Source: Petrolisthes cinctipes (lineage: Eukaryota; Arthropoda; Malacostraca; Decapoda; Porcellanidae). From it: a DNA stretch of 64,000 nucleotides. The DNA lies in contig JAWQEG010000488.1 of the NCBI GenBank assembly GCA_033782935.1, positions 1,488,001-1,552,000 of the forward strand, written 5' to 3'. The position numbers and the translations under genes were made by a program. Positions 22,886 to 37,000 of the stretch are shown here, one piece after another (position 1 is the stretch's first letter; each line of letters begins with the position of its first letter). Under the pieces are notes generated by a model. The model searched no databases. It was given only the letters and a program-made list of their open reading frames with translations, and was not told where the DNA came from.

Positions 22886-25800
22886 AGTAGGCATGTACAG
22901 ATACCTTCTGGGACCTCTAAATATAGAATTTTCGGGTGTTTTGGGACTGAATTTGAGATATCGATTTTTTGACACCTAAAATGTCGATTTTTAGCATGTT
23001 TTTAGCCTATATTTTGAAAATATTCTAGCACTGTGTAGGCATGTACAGATTGCTTCTGGGACCCCAAAATATTGAATTTTCGGGTGTTTTGAGCCTGAAT
23101 TTGAGATATAAACGGGTACAGAAAATACATGCACATATTGACTTTGGGCATCTAAAATATCGATTTTCAGCATGTTTTGGGCCTGTATTTTGAAAATACT
23201 CTAACACTGAGTAGGCATGTACAGATTGCTTCTGGGACCCCAAAATATTGAATTTTCGGGTGTTTTGAGCCTGAATTTGAGATATAAACGGGTACTGAAG
23301 ATGCATGCACATATCGACTTTTGTGCACCTAAAAGATCGATTTTCAGTATGTTTTGAGCATGTATTTTGAAAATACTCTAACACGGAGTAGGCATGTACA
23401 GATCGCTTCTGGGACCCCTAAATATCGAATTTTCGGGTGTTTTGGGACTGAATTTGAGATATCGACTTTTTGGCACCTAAAAGATCGATTTTTAGCATGT
23501 TTTTAGCCTATATTTTGAAAATATTCTAGCACTGAGTAGGCATGTACAGATTGCTTCTGGGACCCCAAAATATTGAATTTTCTGGTATTTTGAGCCTGAA
23601 TTTGAGATATAAACGGGTACAGAAGATACATGCACATATTGACTTTGGGCACCAAAAATATCGATTTTCAGCATGTTTTGGGCCTGAATTTTGAAAATAC
23701 TCTAACACGGAGTAGGCATGTACAGATCGCTTCTGGGACCCCAAAATATCGAATTTTCGGGTGTTTAGGGCCAGAATTTGAGATATAAACGAGTACAGAA
23801 GATGCATGCACATATCAACTTTTGGGCACCTATAAGATCGATTTTCAGTATGTTTTTGGCCTGTATTTTGAAAATACTCTATCACGGAGTAGGCATGTAC
23901 AGATACCTTCTGGGACCTCTAAATATCGAATTTTCGGGTGTTTTGGGACTGAATTTGAGATATCGATTTTTTGGCACCTAAAATGTCGATTTTTAGCATG
24001 TTTTTAGCCTATATTTTGAAAATATTCTAGCACTGTGTAGGAATGTACAGATTGCTTCTGGGACCCCAAAATATTGAATTTTCGGGTGTTGTGAGCCTGA
24101 ATTTGAGATATAAACGGGTACAGAAGATACATGCACATATTGACTTTGGGCATTTAAAATATCGATTTTCAGCATGTTTTTGGCCTGTATTTTGAAAATA
24201 CTCTAACACTGAGTAGGCATGTCCAGATTGCTTCTGGGACCCCAAAATATTGAATTTTCGGGTGTTTTGAGCCTGAATTTAAGATATAAACGGGTACTGA
24301 AGATGCATACACATATCGACTTTTGTGCACCTAAAAGATCGATTTTTAGTATGTTTTGAGCATGTATTTTGAAAATACTCTAACACGGAGTAGGCATGTA
24401 CAGATCGCTTCTGGGACCCCTAAATATCGAATTTTCGGGTGTTTTGGGACTGAATTTGAGATATCGACTTTTTGGCACCTAAAAGATCGATATTTAGCAT
24501 GTTTTTAGCCTATATTTTGAAAATATTCTAGCACTGAGTAGGCATGTACAGATTGCTTCTGGGACCCCAAAATATTGAATTTTCGGGTGTTTTGAGCCTG
24601 AATTTGAGATATAAACGGGTACAGAAGATACATGCACATATTGACTTTGGGCACCAAAAATATCGATTTTCAGCATGTTTTGTGCCTGAATTTTGAAAAT
24701 ACTCTAACACGGAGTAGGCATGTACAGATCGCTTCTGGGACCCCAAAATATCGAATTTTCGGGTGTTTAGGGCCAGAATTTGAGATATAAACGGGTACAG
24801 AAGATGCATGCACATATCGACTTTTGGGCACCTAAAAGATCGATTTTCAGTATGTTTTTGGCCTGTATTTTGAAAATACTCTAACACGGAGTAAGCATGT
24901 ACAGATACCTTCTGGGACCTCTAAATATCGAATTTTCGGGTTTTTTGGGACTGAATTTGAGATATCGATTTTTTGGCACCTAAAATGTCGATTTTTAGCA
25001 TGTTTTTAGCCTATATTTTGAAAATATTCTAGCACTGTGTAGGCATGTACAGATTGCTTCTGGGACCCCAAAATATTGAATTTTCGGGTGTTTTGAGCCT
25101 GAATTTGAGATATAAACGGGTTCAGAAGATACATGCACATATTGACTTTGGGCATCTAAAATATCGATTTTTAGCATGTTTTGGGCCTGTATTTTGAAAA
25201 TATTCTAACACTGAGTAGGCATGTACAGATTGCTTCTGGGACCCCAAAATATTGAATTTTCGGGTGTTTTGAGCCTGAATTTGAGATATAAACGGGTACT
25301 GAAGATGCATGCACATATCGACTTTTGTGCACCTAAAAGATCGATTTTCAGTATGTTTTGAGCATGTATTTTGAAAATACTCTAACACGGAGTAGGCATG
25401 TACAGATCGCTTCTGGGACCCCTAAATATCGAATTTTCGGGTGTTTTGGGACTGAATTTGAGATATCGACTTTTTGGCACCTAAAAGATCGATTTTTAGC
25501 ATGTTTTTAGCCTATATTTTGAAAATATTCTAGCACTGAGTAGGCATGTACAGATTGCTTCTGGGACCCCAAAATATTGAATTTTCGGGTGTTTTGAGCC
25601 TGAATTTGAGATATAAACGGGTACAGAAGATACATGCACATATTGACTTTGGGCACCAAAAATATCGATTTTCAGCATGTTTTAGGCCTGAATTTTGAAA
25701 ATACTCTAACACGGAGTAGGCATGTACAGATCGCTTCTGGGACCCCAAAATATCGAATTTTCGGGTGTTTAGGGCCAGAATTTGAGATATAAACGGGTAC

Positions 25801-28800
25801 AGAAGATGCATGCACATATCGACTTTTGGGCACCTAAAAGATCGATTTTCAGTATGTTTTTGGCCTGTATTTTGAAAATACTCTATCACGGAGTAGGCAT
25901 GTACAAATACCTTCTGGGACCTCTAAATATCGAATTTTCGGGTGTTTTGGGACTGAATTTGAGATATCGATTTTTTGGCACCTAAAATTTCGATTTTTAG
26001 CATGTTTTTAGCCTATATTTTGAAAATATTCTAGCACTGTGTAGGCATGTACAGATTGCTTCTGGGACCCCAAAATATTGAATTTTCGGGTGTTTTGAGC
26101 CTGAATTTGAGATATAAACGGGTACAGAAGATACATGCACATATTGACTTTGGGCATCTAAAATATCGATTTTCAGCATGTTTTGGGCCTGTATTTTGAA
26201 AATACTCTAACACTGAGTAGGCATGTACAGATTGCTTCTGGGACCCCAAAATATTGAATTTTCGGTTGTTTTGAGCCTGAATTTGAGATATAAACGGGTA
26301 CTGAAGATGCATACACATATCGACTTTTGTGCACCTAAAAGATCGATTTTTAGTATGTTTTGAGCATGTATTTTGAAAATACTCTAACACGGAGTAGGCA
26401 TGTACAGATCGCTTCTGGGACCCCTAAATATCGAATTTTCGGGTGTTTTGGGACTGAATTTGAGATATCGACTTTTTGGCACCTAAAAGATCGATTTTTA
26501 GCATGTTTTTAGCCTATATTTTGAAAATATTCTAGCACTGAGTAGGCATGTACAGATTGCTTCTGGGACCCCAAAATATTGAATTTTCGGGTGTTTTGAG
26601 CCTGAATTTGAGATATAAACGGGTACAGAAGATACATGCACATATTGACTTTGGGCACCAAAAATATCGATTTTCAGCATGTTTTGGGCCTGAATTTTGA
26701 AAATACTCTAACACGGAGTAGGCATGTACAGACCGCTTCTGGGACCCCAAAATATCGAATTTTCGGGTGTTTAGGGCCAGAATTTGAGATATAAACGGGT
26801 ACAGAAGATGCATGCACATATCGACTTTTGTGCACCTAAAAGATCGATTTTCAGTATGTTTTTGGCCTGTATTTTGAAAATACTCTAACACGGAGTAGGC
26901 ATGTACAGATCGCTTCTGGGACCCCTAAATATCGAATTTTCGGGTGTTTTGGGACTGAATTTGAGATATCGACTTTTTGGCACCTAAAAGATCGATTTTT
27001 AGCATGTTTTTAGCCTATATTTTGAAAATATTCTAGCACTGAGTAGTCATGTACAGATTGCTTCTGGGACCCCAAAATATTGAATTTTCGGGTGTTTTGA
27101 GCCTGAATTTGAGATATAAACGGGTACAGAAGATACATGCACATATTGACTTTGGGCACCAAAAATATCGATTTTCAGCATGTTTTGGGCCTGAATTTTG
27201 AAAATACTCTAACACGGAGTAGGCATGTACAGATACCTTCTGGGACCTCTAAATATAGAATTTTCGGGTGTTTTGGGACTGAATTTGAGATATCGATTTT
27301 TTGACACCTAAAATGTCGATTTTTAGCATGTTTTTAGCCTATATTTTGAAAATATTCTAGCACTGTGTAGGCATGTACAGATTGCTTCTGGGACCCCAAA
27401 ATATTGAATTTTCGGGTGTTTTGAGCCTGAATTTGAGATATAAACGGGTACAGAAAATACATGCACATATTGACTTTGGGCATCTAAAATATCGATTTTC
27501 AGCATGTTTTGGGCCTGTATTTTGAAAATACTCTAACACTGAGTAGGCATGTACAGATTGCTTCTGGGACCCCAAAATATTGAATTTTCTGGTGTTTTGA
27601 GCCTGAATTTGAGATATAAACGGGTACTGAAGATGCATGCACATATCGACTTTTGTGCACCTAAAAGATCGATTTTCAGTATGTTTTGAGCATGTATTTT
27701 GAAAATACTCTAACACGGAGTAGGCATGTACAGATCGCTTCTGGGACCCCTAAATATCGAATTTTCGGGTGTTTTGGGACTGAATTTGAGATATCGACTT
27801 TTTGGCACCTAAAAGATCGATTTTTAGCATGTTTTTAGCCTATATTTTGAAAATATTCTAGCACTGAGTAGGCATGTACAGATTGCTTCTGGGACCCCAA
27901 AATATTGAATTTTCTGGTATTTTGAGCCTGAATTTGAGATATAAACGGGTACAGAAGATACATGCACATATTGACTTTGGGCACCAAAAATATCGATTTT
28001 CAGCATGTTTTGGGCCTGAATTTTGAAAATACTCTAACACGGAGTAGGCATGTACAGATCGCTTCTGGGACCCCAAAATATCGAATTTTCGGGTGTTTAG
28101 GGCCAGAATTTGAGATATAAACGAGTACAGAAGATGCATGCACATATCAACTTTTGGGCACCTATAAGATCGATTTTCAGTATGTTTTTGGCCTGTATTT
28201 TGAAAATACTCTATCACGGAGTAGGCATGTACAGATACCTTCTGGGACCTCTAAATATCGAATTTTCGGGTGTTTTGGGACTGAATTTGAGATATCGATT
28301 TTTTGGCACCTAAAATGTCGATTTTTAGCATGTTTTTAGCCTATATTTTGAAAATATTCTAGCACTGTGTAGGAATGTACAGATTGCTTCTGGGACCCCA
28401 AAATATTGAATTTTCGGGTGTTTTGAGCCTGAATTTGAGATATAAACGGGTACAGAAGATACATGCACATATTGACTTTGGGCATTTAAAATATCGATTT
28501 TCAGCATGTTTTTGGCCTGTATTTTGAAAATACTCTAACACTGAGTAGGCATGTCCAGATTGCTTCTGGGACCCCAAAATATTGAATTTTCGGGTGTTTT
28601 GAGCCTGAATTTAAGATATAAACGGGTACTGAAGATGCATACACATATCGACTTTTGTGCACCTAAAAGATCGATTTTTAGTATGTTTTGAGCATGTATT
28701 TTGAAAATACTCTAACACGGAGTAGGCATGTACAGATCGCTTCTGGGACCCCTAAATATCGAATTTTCGGGTGTTTTGGGACTGAATTTGAGATATCGAC

Positions 28801-28860
28801 TTTTTGGCACCTAAAAGATCGATATTTAGCATGTTTTTAGCCTATATTTTGAAAATATTC
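20196..28860 (-). repeat. 4332-bp tandem segmental duplication
   Basis: Two copies lie at about 20.20-24.53 kb and 24.53-28.86 kb, offset 4332 bp (8 x 501 + 324). Many markers match at this offset: gtacaaatacc at 21569 and 25901; the changed segments tctggtattttgagcc near 23.58 and 27.91 kb; cacctataagatcg near 23.83 and 28.16 kb; gtaggaatgtacag near 24.04 and 28.37 kb; ggcatttaaaatatcg near 24.15 and 28.48 kb; gcatgtccagattgc near 24.22 and 28.55 kb; and aatttaagatata near 24.28 and 28.61 kb. Differences are few, for example gtgttgtgagcc near 24.09 kb against gtgttttgagcc in the other copy. The second copy is followed by a partial third (about 28.86-31.0 kb) that matches copy 2 at offset 3507 (7 x 501). 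Confidence 0.9.
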
Positions 28861-29059
28861 TAGCACTGAGTAGGCATGTACAGATTGCTTCTGGGACCCC
28901 AAAATATTGAATTTTCGGGTGTTTTGAGCCTGAATTTGAGATATAAACGGGTACAGAAGATACATGCACATATTGACTTTGGGCACCAAAAATATCGATT
29001 TTCAGCATGTTTTGGGCCTGAATTTTGAAAATACTCTAACACGGAGTAGGCATGTACAG

Positions 29060-29236
29060 ATCGCTTCTGGGACCCCAAAATATCGAATTTTCGGGTGTTT
29101 AGGGCCAGAATTTGAGATATAAACGGGTACAGAAGATGCATGCACATATCGACTTTTGGGCACCAAAAATATCGATTTTCAGCATGTTTTGGGCCTGAAT
29201 TTTGAAAATACTCTAACACGGAGTAGGCATGTACAG
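29060..29236 (-). repeat. Extra A/B hybrid monomer (177 bp)
   Basis: Between a normal B (ending 29059) and a normal alpha A (29237-29413) sits an extra 177-bp unit. On the + strand it begins as alpha A (gtttagggccagaattt, cgacttttgggcacc) and switches to alpha B (aaaaatatcgattttcagc) at the shared gggcacc, 29158-29164. It is the product of one out-of-register exchange between an A and a B unit at the same internal position. Since 177 is a multiple of 3, it also makes the longest open frame of the window, on the minus strand at 28860-29396. Confidence 0.88.
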
Positions 29237-31009
29237 ATCGCTTCTGGGACCCCAAAATATCGAATTTTCGGGTGTTTAGGGCCAGAATTTGAGATATAAA
29301 CGGGTACAGAAGATGCATGCACATATCGACTTTTGGGCACCTAAAAGATCGATTTTCAGTATGTTTTTGGCCTGTATTTTGAAAATACTCTATCACGGAG
29401 TAGGCATGTACAGATACCTTCTGGGACCTCTAAATATCGAATTTTCGGGTGTTTTGGGACTGAATTTGAGATATCGATTTTTTGGCACCTAAAATGTCGA
29501 TTTTTAGCATGTTTTTAGCCTATATTTTGAAAATATTCTAGCACTGTGTAGGCATGTACAGATTGCTTCTGGGACCCCAAAATATTGAATTTTCGGGTGT
29601 TTTGAGCCTGAATTTGAGATATAAACGGGTACAGAAGATACATGCACATATTGACTTTGGGCATCTAAAATATCGATTTTCAGCATGTTTTGGGCCTGTA
29701 TTTTGAAAATACTCTAACACTGAGTAGGCATGTACAGATTGCTTCTGGGACCCCAAAATATTGAATTTTCGGTTGTTTTGAGCCTGAATTTGAGATATAA
29801 ACGGGTACTGAAGATGCATACACATATCGACTTTTGTGCACCTAAAAGATCGATTTTTAGTATGTTTTGAGCATGTATTTTGAAAATACTCTAACACGGA
29901 GTAGGCATGTACAGATCGCTTCTGGGACCCCTAAATATCGAATTTTCGGGTGTTTTGGGACTGAATTTGAGATATCGACTTTTTGGCACCTAAAAGATCG
30001 ATTTTTAGCATGTTTTTAGCCTATATTTTGAAAATATTCTAGCACTGAGTAGGCATGTACAGATTGCTTCTGGGACCCCAAAATATTGAATTTTCGGGTG
30101 TTTTGAGCCTGAATTTGAGATATAAACGGGTACAGAAGATACATGCACATATTGACTTTGGGCACCAAAAATATCGATTTTCAGCATGTTTTGGGCCTGA
30201 ATTTTGAAAATACTCTAACACGGAGTAGGCATGTACAGACCGCTTCTGGGACCCCAAAATATCGAATTTTCGGGTGTTTAGGGCCAGAATTTGAGATATA
30301 AACGGGTACAGAAGATGCATGCACATATCGACTTTTGTGCACCTAAAAGATCGATTTTCAGTATGTTTTTGGCCTGTATTTTGAAAATACTCTAACACGG
30401 AGTAGGCATGTGCAGATCGCTTCTGGGACCCCTAAATATCGAATTTTCGGGTGTTTTGGGACTGAATTTGAGATATCGACTTTTTGGCACCTAAAAGATC
30501 GATTTTTAGCATGTTTTTAGCCTATATTTTGAAAATATTCTAGCACTGAGTAGTCATGTACAGATTGCTTCTGGGACCCCAAAATATTGAATTTTCGGGT
30601 GTTTTGAGCCTGAATTTGAGATATAAACGGGTACAGAAGATACATGCACATATTGACTTTGGGCACCAAAAATATCGATTTTCAGCATGTTTTGGGCCTG
30701 AATTTTGAAAATACTCTAACACGGAGTAGGCATGTACAGATACCTTCTGGGACCTCTAAATATCGAATTTTCGGGTGTTTTGGGACTGAATTTGAGATAT
30801 CGATTTTTTGACACCTAAAATGTCGATTTTTAGCATGTTTTTAGCCTATATTTTGAAAATATTCTAGCACTGTGTAGGCATGTACAGATTGCTTCTGGGA
30901 CCCCAAAATATTGAATTTTCGGGTGTTTTGAGCCTGAATTTGAGATATAAACGGGTACAGAACATACATGCACATATTGACTTTGGGCATCTAAAATATC
31001 GATTTTCAG

Positions 31010-34000
31010 CATGTTTTGGGCCTGTATTTTGAAAATACTCTAACACTGAGTAGGCATGTACAGATTGCTTCTGGGACCCCAAAATATTGAAATTTCTGGT
31101 GTTTTGAGCCTGAATTTGAGATATAAACGGGTACTGAAGATGCATGCACATATCGACTTTTGTGCACCTAAAAGATCGATTTTCAGTATGTTTTGAGCAT
31201 GTATTTTGAAAATACTCTAACACGGAGTAGGCATGTACAGATCGCTTCTGGGACCCCTAAATATCGAATTTTCGGGTGTTTTGGGACTGAATTTGAGATA
31301 TCGACTTTTTGGCACCTAAAAGATCGATTTTTAGCATGTTTTTAGCCTATATTTTGAAAATATTCTAGCACTGAGTAGGCATGTACAGATTGCTTCTGGG
31401 ACCCCAAAATATTGAATTTTCGGGTGTTTTGAGCCTGAATTTGAGATATAAACGGGTACAGAAGATACATGCACATATTGACTTTGGGCACCAAAAATAT
31501 CGATTTTCAGCATGTTTTGGGCCTGAATTTTGAAAATACTCTAACACGGAGTAGGCATGTACAGATCGCTTCTGGGACCCCAAAATATCGAATTTTCGGG
31601 TGTTTAGGGCCAGAATTTGAGATATAAACGAGTACAGAAGATGCATGCACATATCAACTTTTGGGCACCTATAAGATCGATTTTCAGTATGTTTTTGGCC
31701 TGTATTTTTAAAATACTCTATCACGGAGTAGGCATGTACAGATACCTTCTGGGACCTCTAAATATCGAATTTTCGGGTGTTTTGGGACTGAATTTGAGAT
31801 ATCGATTTTTTGGCACCTAAAATGTCGATTTTTAGCATGTTTTTAGCCTATATTTTGAAAATATTCTAGCACTGTGTAGGAATGTACAGATTGCTTCTGG
31901 GACCCCAAAATATTGAATTTTCGGGTGTTTTGAGCCTGAATTTGAGATATAAACGGGTACAGAAGATACATGCACATATTGACTTTGGGCATTTAAAATA
32001 TCGATTTTCAGCATGTTTTTGGCCTGTATTTTGAAAATACTCTAACACTGAGTAGGCATGTCCAGATTGCTTCTGGGACCCCAAAATATTGAATTTTCGG
32101 GTGTTTTGAGCCTGAATTTAAGATATAAACGGGTACTGAAGATGCATACACATATCGACTTTTGTGCACCTAAAAGATCGATTTTTAGTATGTTTTGAGC
32201 ATGTATTTTGAAAATACTCTAACACGGAGTAGGCATGTACAGATCGCTTCTGGGACCCCTAAATATCGAATTTTCGGGTGTTTTGTGACTGAATTTGAGA
32301 TATCGACTTTTTGGCACCTAAAAGATCGATATTTAGCATGTTTTTAGCCTATATTTTGAAAATATTCTAGCACTGAGCAGTCATGTACAGATTGCTTCTG
32401 GGACCCCAAAATATTGAATTTTCGGGTGTTTTGAGCCTGAATTTGAGATATAAACGGGTACAGAAGATACATGCACATATTGACTTTGGGCACCAAAAAT
32501 ATCGATTTTCAGCATGTTTTGGGCCTGAATTTTGAAAATACTCTAACACGGAGTAGGCATGTACAGATACCTTCTGGGACCTCTAAATATCGAATTTTCG
32601 GGTGTTTTGGGACTGAATTTGAGATATCGATTTTTTGACACCTAAAATGTCGATTTTTAGCATGTTTTTAGCCTATATTTTGAAAATATTCTAGCACTGT
32701 GTAGGCATGTACAGATTGCTTCTGGGACCCCAAAATATTGAATTTTCGGGTGTTTTGAGCCTGAATTTGAGATATAAACGGGTACAGAAAATACATGCAC
32801 ATATTGACTTTGGGCATCTAAAATATCGATTTTCAGCATGTTTTGGGCCTGTATTTTGAAAATACTCTAACACTGAGTAGGCATGTACAGATTGCTTCTG
32901 GGACCCCAAAATATTGAATTTTCGGGTGTTTTGAGCCTGAATTTGAGATATAAACGGGTACTGAAGATGCATGCACATATCGACTTTTGTGCACCTAAAA
33001 GATCGATTTTCAGTATGTTTTGAGCATGTATTTTGAAAATACTCTAACACGGAGTAGGCATGTACAGATCGCTTCTGGGACCCCTAAATATCGAATTTTC
33101 GGGTGTTTTGGGACTGAATTTGAGATATCGACTTTTTGGCACCTAAAAGATCGATTTTTAGCATGTTTTTAGCCTATATTTTGAAAATATTCTAGCACTG
33201 AGTAGGCATGTATAGATTGCTTCTGGGACCCCAAAATATTGAATTTTCGGGTGTTTTGAGCCTGAATTTGAGATATAAACGGGTACAGAAGATACATGCA
33301 CATATTGACTTTGGGCACCAAAAATATCGATTTTCAGCATGTTTTGGGCCTGAATTTTGAAAATACTCTAACACGGAGTAGGCATGTACAGATCGCTTCT
33401 GGGACCCCAAAATATCGAATTTTCGGGTGTTTAGGGCCAGAATTTGAGATATAAACGGGTACAGAAGATGCATGCACATATCGACTTTTGGGCACCTAAA
33501 AGATCGATTTTCAGTATGTTTTTGGCCTGTATTTTGAAAATACTCTATCACGGAGTAGGCATGTACAGATACCTTCTGGGACCTCTAAATATCGAATTTT
33601 CGGGTGTTTTGGGACTGAATTTGAGATATCGATTTTTTGGCACCTAAAATGTCGATTTTTAGCATGTTTTTAGCCTATATTTTGAAAATATTCTAGCACT
33701 GTGTAGGCATGTACAGATTGCTTCTGGGACCCCAAAATATTGAATTTTCGGGTGTTTTGAGCCTGAATTTGAGATATAAACGGGTACAGAAGATACATGC
33801 ACATATTGACTTAGGGCACCAAAAATATCGATTTTCAGCATGTTTTTGGCCTGTATTTTGAAAATACTCTAACACGGAGTAGGCATGTACAGATACCTTC
33901 TGGGACCTCTAAATATCGAATTTTCGGGTGTTTTGGGACTGAATTTGAGATATCGATTTTTTTGACACCTAAAATGTCGATTTTTAGCATGTTTTTAGCC

Positions 34001-37000
34001 TATATTTTGAAAATATTCTAGCACTGTGTAGGCATGTACAGATTGCTTCTGGGACCCCAAAATATTGAATTTTCGGGTGTTTTGAGCCTGAATTTGAGAT
34101 ATAAACGGGTACAGAAAATACATGCACATATTGACTTTGGGCATCTAAAATATCGATTTTCAGCATGTTTTGGGCCTGTATTTTGAAAATACTCTAACAC
34201 TGAGTAGGCATGTACAGATTGCTTCTGGGACCCCAAAATATTGAATTTTCGGGTGTTTTGAGCCTGAATTTGAGATATAAACGGGTACTGAAGATGCATG
34301 CACATATCGACTTTTGTGCACCTAAAAGATCGATTTTCAGTATGTTTTGAGCATGTATTTTGAAAATACTCTAACACGGAGTAGGCATGTACAGATCGCT
34401 TCTGGGACCCCTAAATATCGAATTTTCGGGTGTTTTGGGACTGAATTTGAGATATCGACTTTTTGGCACCTAAAAGATCGATTTTTAGCATGTTTTTAGC
34501 CTATATTTTGAAAATATTCTAGCACTGAGTAGGCATGTACAGATTGCTTCTGGGACCCCAAAATATTGAATTTTCGGGTGTTTTGAGCCTGAATTTGAGA
34601 CATAAACGGGTACAGAAGATACATGCACATATTGACTTTGGGCACCAAAAATATCGATTTTTAGCATGTTTTGGGCCTGTATTTTGAAAATACTCTAACA
34701 CTGAGTAGGCATGTACAGATTGCTTCTGGGACCCCAAAATATTGAAATTTCTGGTGTTTTGAGCCTGAATTTGAGATATAAACGGGTACTGAAGATGCAT
34801 GCACATATCGACTTTTGTGCACCTAAAAGATCGATTTTCAGTATGTTTTGAGCATGTATTTTGAAAATACTCTAACACGGAGTAGGCATGTACAGATCGC
34901 TTCTGGGACCCCTAAATATCGAATTTTCGGGTGTTTTGGGACTGAATTTGAGATATCGACTTTTTGGCACCTAAAAGATCGATTTTTAGCATGTTTTTAG
35001 CCTATATTTTGAAAATATTCTAGCACTGAGTAGGCATGTACAGATTGCTTCTGGGACCCCAAAATATTGAATTTTCGGGTGTTTTGAGCCTGAATTTGAG
35101 ATATAAACGGGTACAGAAGATACATGCACATATTGACTTTGGGCACCAAAAATATCGATTTTCAGCATGTTTTGGGCCTGAATTTTGAAAATACTCTAAC
35201 ACGGAGTAGGCATGTACAGATCGCTTCTGGGACCCCAAAATATCGAATTTTCGGGTGTTTAGGGCCAGAATTTGAGATATAAACGAGTACAGAAGATGCA
35301 TGCACATATCAACTTTTGGGCACCTATAAGATCGATTTTCAGTATGTTTTTGGCCTGTATTTTTAAAATACTCTATCACGGAGTAGGCATGTACAGATAC
35401 CTTCTGGGACCTCTAAATATCGAATTTTCGGGTGTTTTGGGACTGAATTTGAGATATCGATTTTTTGGCACCTAAAATGTCGATTTTTAGCATGTTTTTA
35501 GCCTATATTTTGAAAATATTCTAGCACTGTGTAGGAATGTACAGATTGCTTCTGGGACCCCAAAATATTGAATTTTCGGGTGTTTTGAGCCTGAATTTGA
35601 GATATAAACGGGTACAGAAGATACATGCACATATTGACTTTGGGCATTTAAAATATCGATTTTCAGCATGTTTTTGGCCTGTATTTTGAAAATACTCTAA
35701 CACTGAGTAGGCATGTCCAGATTGCTTCTGGGACCCCAAAATATTGAATTTTCGGGTGTTTTGAGCCTGAATTTAAGATATAAACGGGTACTGAAGATGC
35801 ATACACATATCGACTTTTGTGCACCTAAAAGATCGATTTTTAGTATGTTTTGAGCATGTATTTTGAAAATACTCTAACACGGAGTAGGCATGTACAGATC
35901 GCTTCTGGGACCCCTAAATATCGAATTTTCGGGTGTTTTGTGACTGAATTTGAGATATCGACTTTTTGGCACCTAAAAGATCGATATTTAGCATGTTTTT
36001 AGCCTATATTTTGAAAATATTCTAGCACTGAGTAGTCATGTACAGATTGCTTCTGGGACCCCAAAATATTGAATTTTCGGGTGTTTTGAGCCTGAATTTG
36101 AGATATAAACGGGTACAGAAGATACATGCACATATTGACTTTGGGCACCAAAAATATCGATTTTCAGCATGTTTTGGGCCTGAATTTTGAAAATACTCTA
36201 ACACGGAGTAGGCATGTACAGATACCTTCTGGGACCTCTAAATATCGAATTTTCGGGTGTTTTGGGACTGAATTTGAGATATCGATTTTTTGACACCTAA
36301 AATGTCGATTTTTAGCATGTTTTTAGCCTATATTTTGAAAATATTCTAGCACTGTGTAGGCATGTACAGATTGCTTCTGGGACCCCAAAATATTGAATTT
36401 TCGGGTGTTTTGAGCCTGAATTTGAGATATAAACGGGTACAGAAAATACATGCACATATTGACTTTGGGCATCTAAAATATCGATTTTCAGCATGTTTTG
36501 GGCCTGTATTTTGAAAATACTCTAACACTGAGTAGGCATGTACAGATTGCTTCTGGGACCCCAAAATATTGAATTTTCGGGTGTTTTGAGCCTGAATTTG
36601 AGATATAAACGGGTACTGAAGATGCATGCACATATCGACTTTTGTGCACCTAAAAGATCGATTTTCAGTATGTTTTGAGCATGTATTTTGAAAATACTCT
36701 AACACGGAGTAGGCATGTACAGATCGCTTCTGGGACCCCTAAATATCGAATTTTCGGGTGTTTTGGGACTGAATTTGAGATATCGACTTTTTGGCACCTA
36801 AAAGATCGATTTTTAGCATGTTTTTAGCCTATATTTTGAAAATATTCTAGCACTGAGTAGGCATGTATAGATTGCTTCTGGGACCCCAAAATATTGAATT
36901 TTCGGGTGTTTTGAGCCTGAATTTGAGATATAAACGGGTACAGAAGATACATGCACATATTGACTTTGGGCACCAAAAATATCGATTTTCAGCATGTTTT

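Noticed and set aside
28860..29396. The longest open frame (178 codons, minus strand)
   Set aside because: Its extra 59 codons come exactly from the inserted 177-bp A/B hybrid monomer. It is the 119-codon repeat frame with one unit added.
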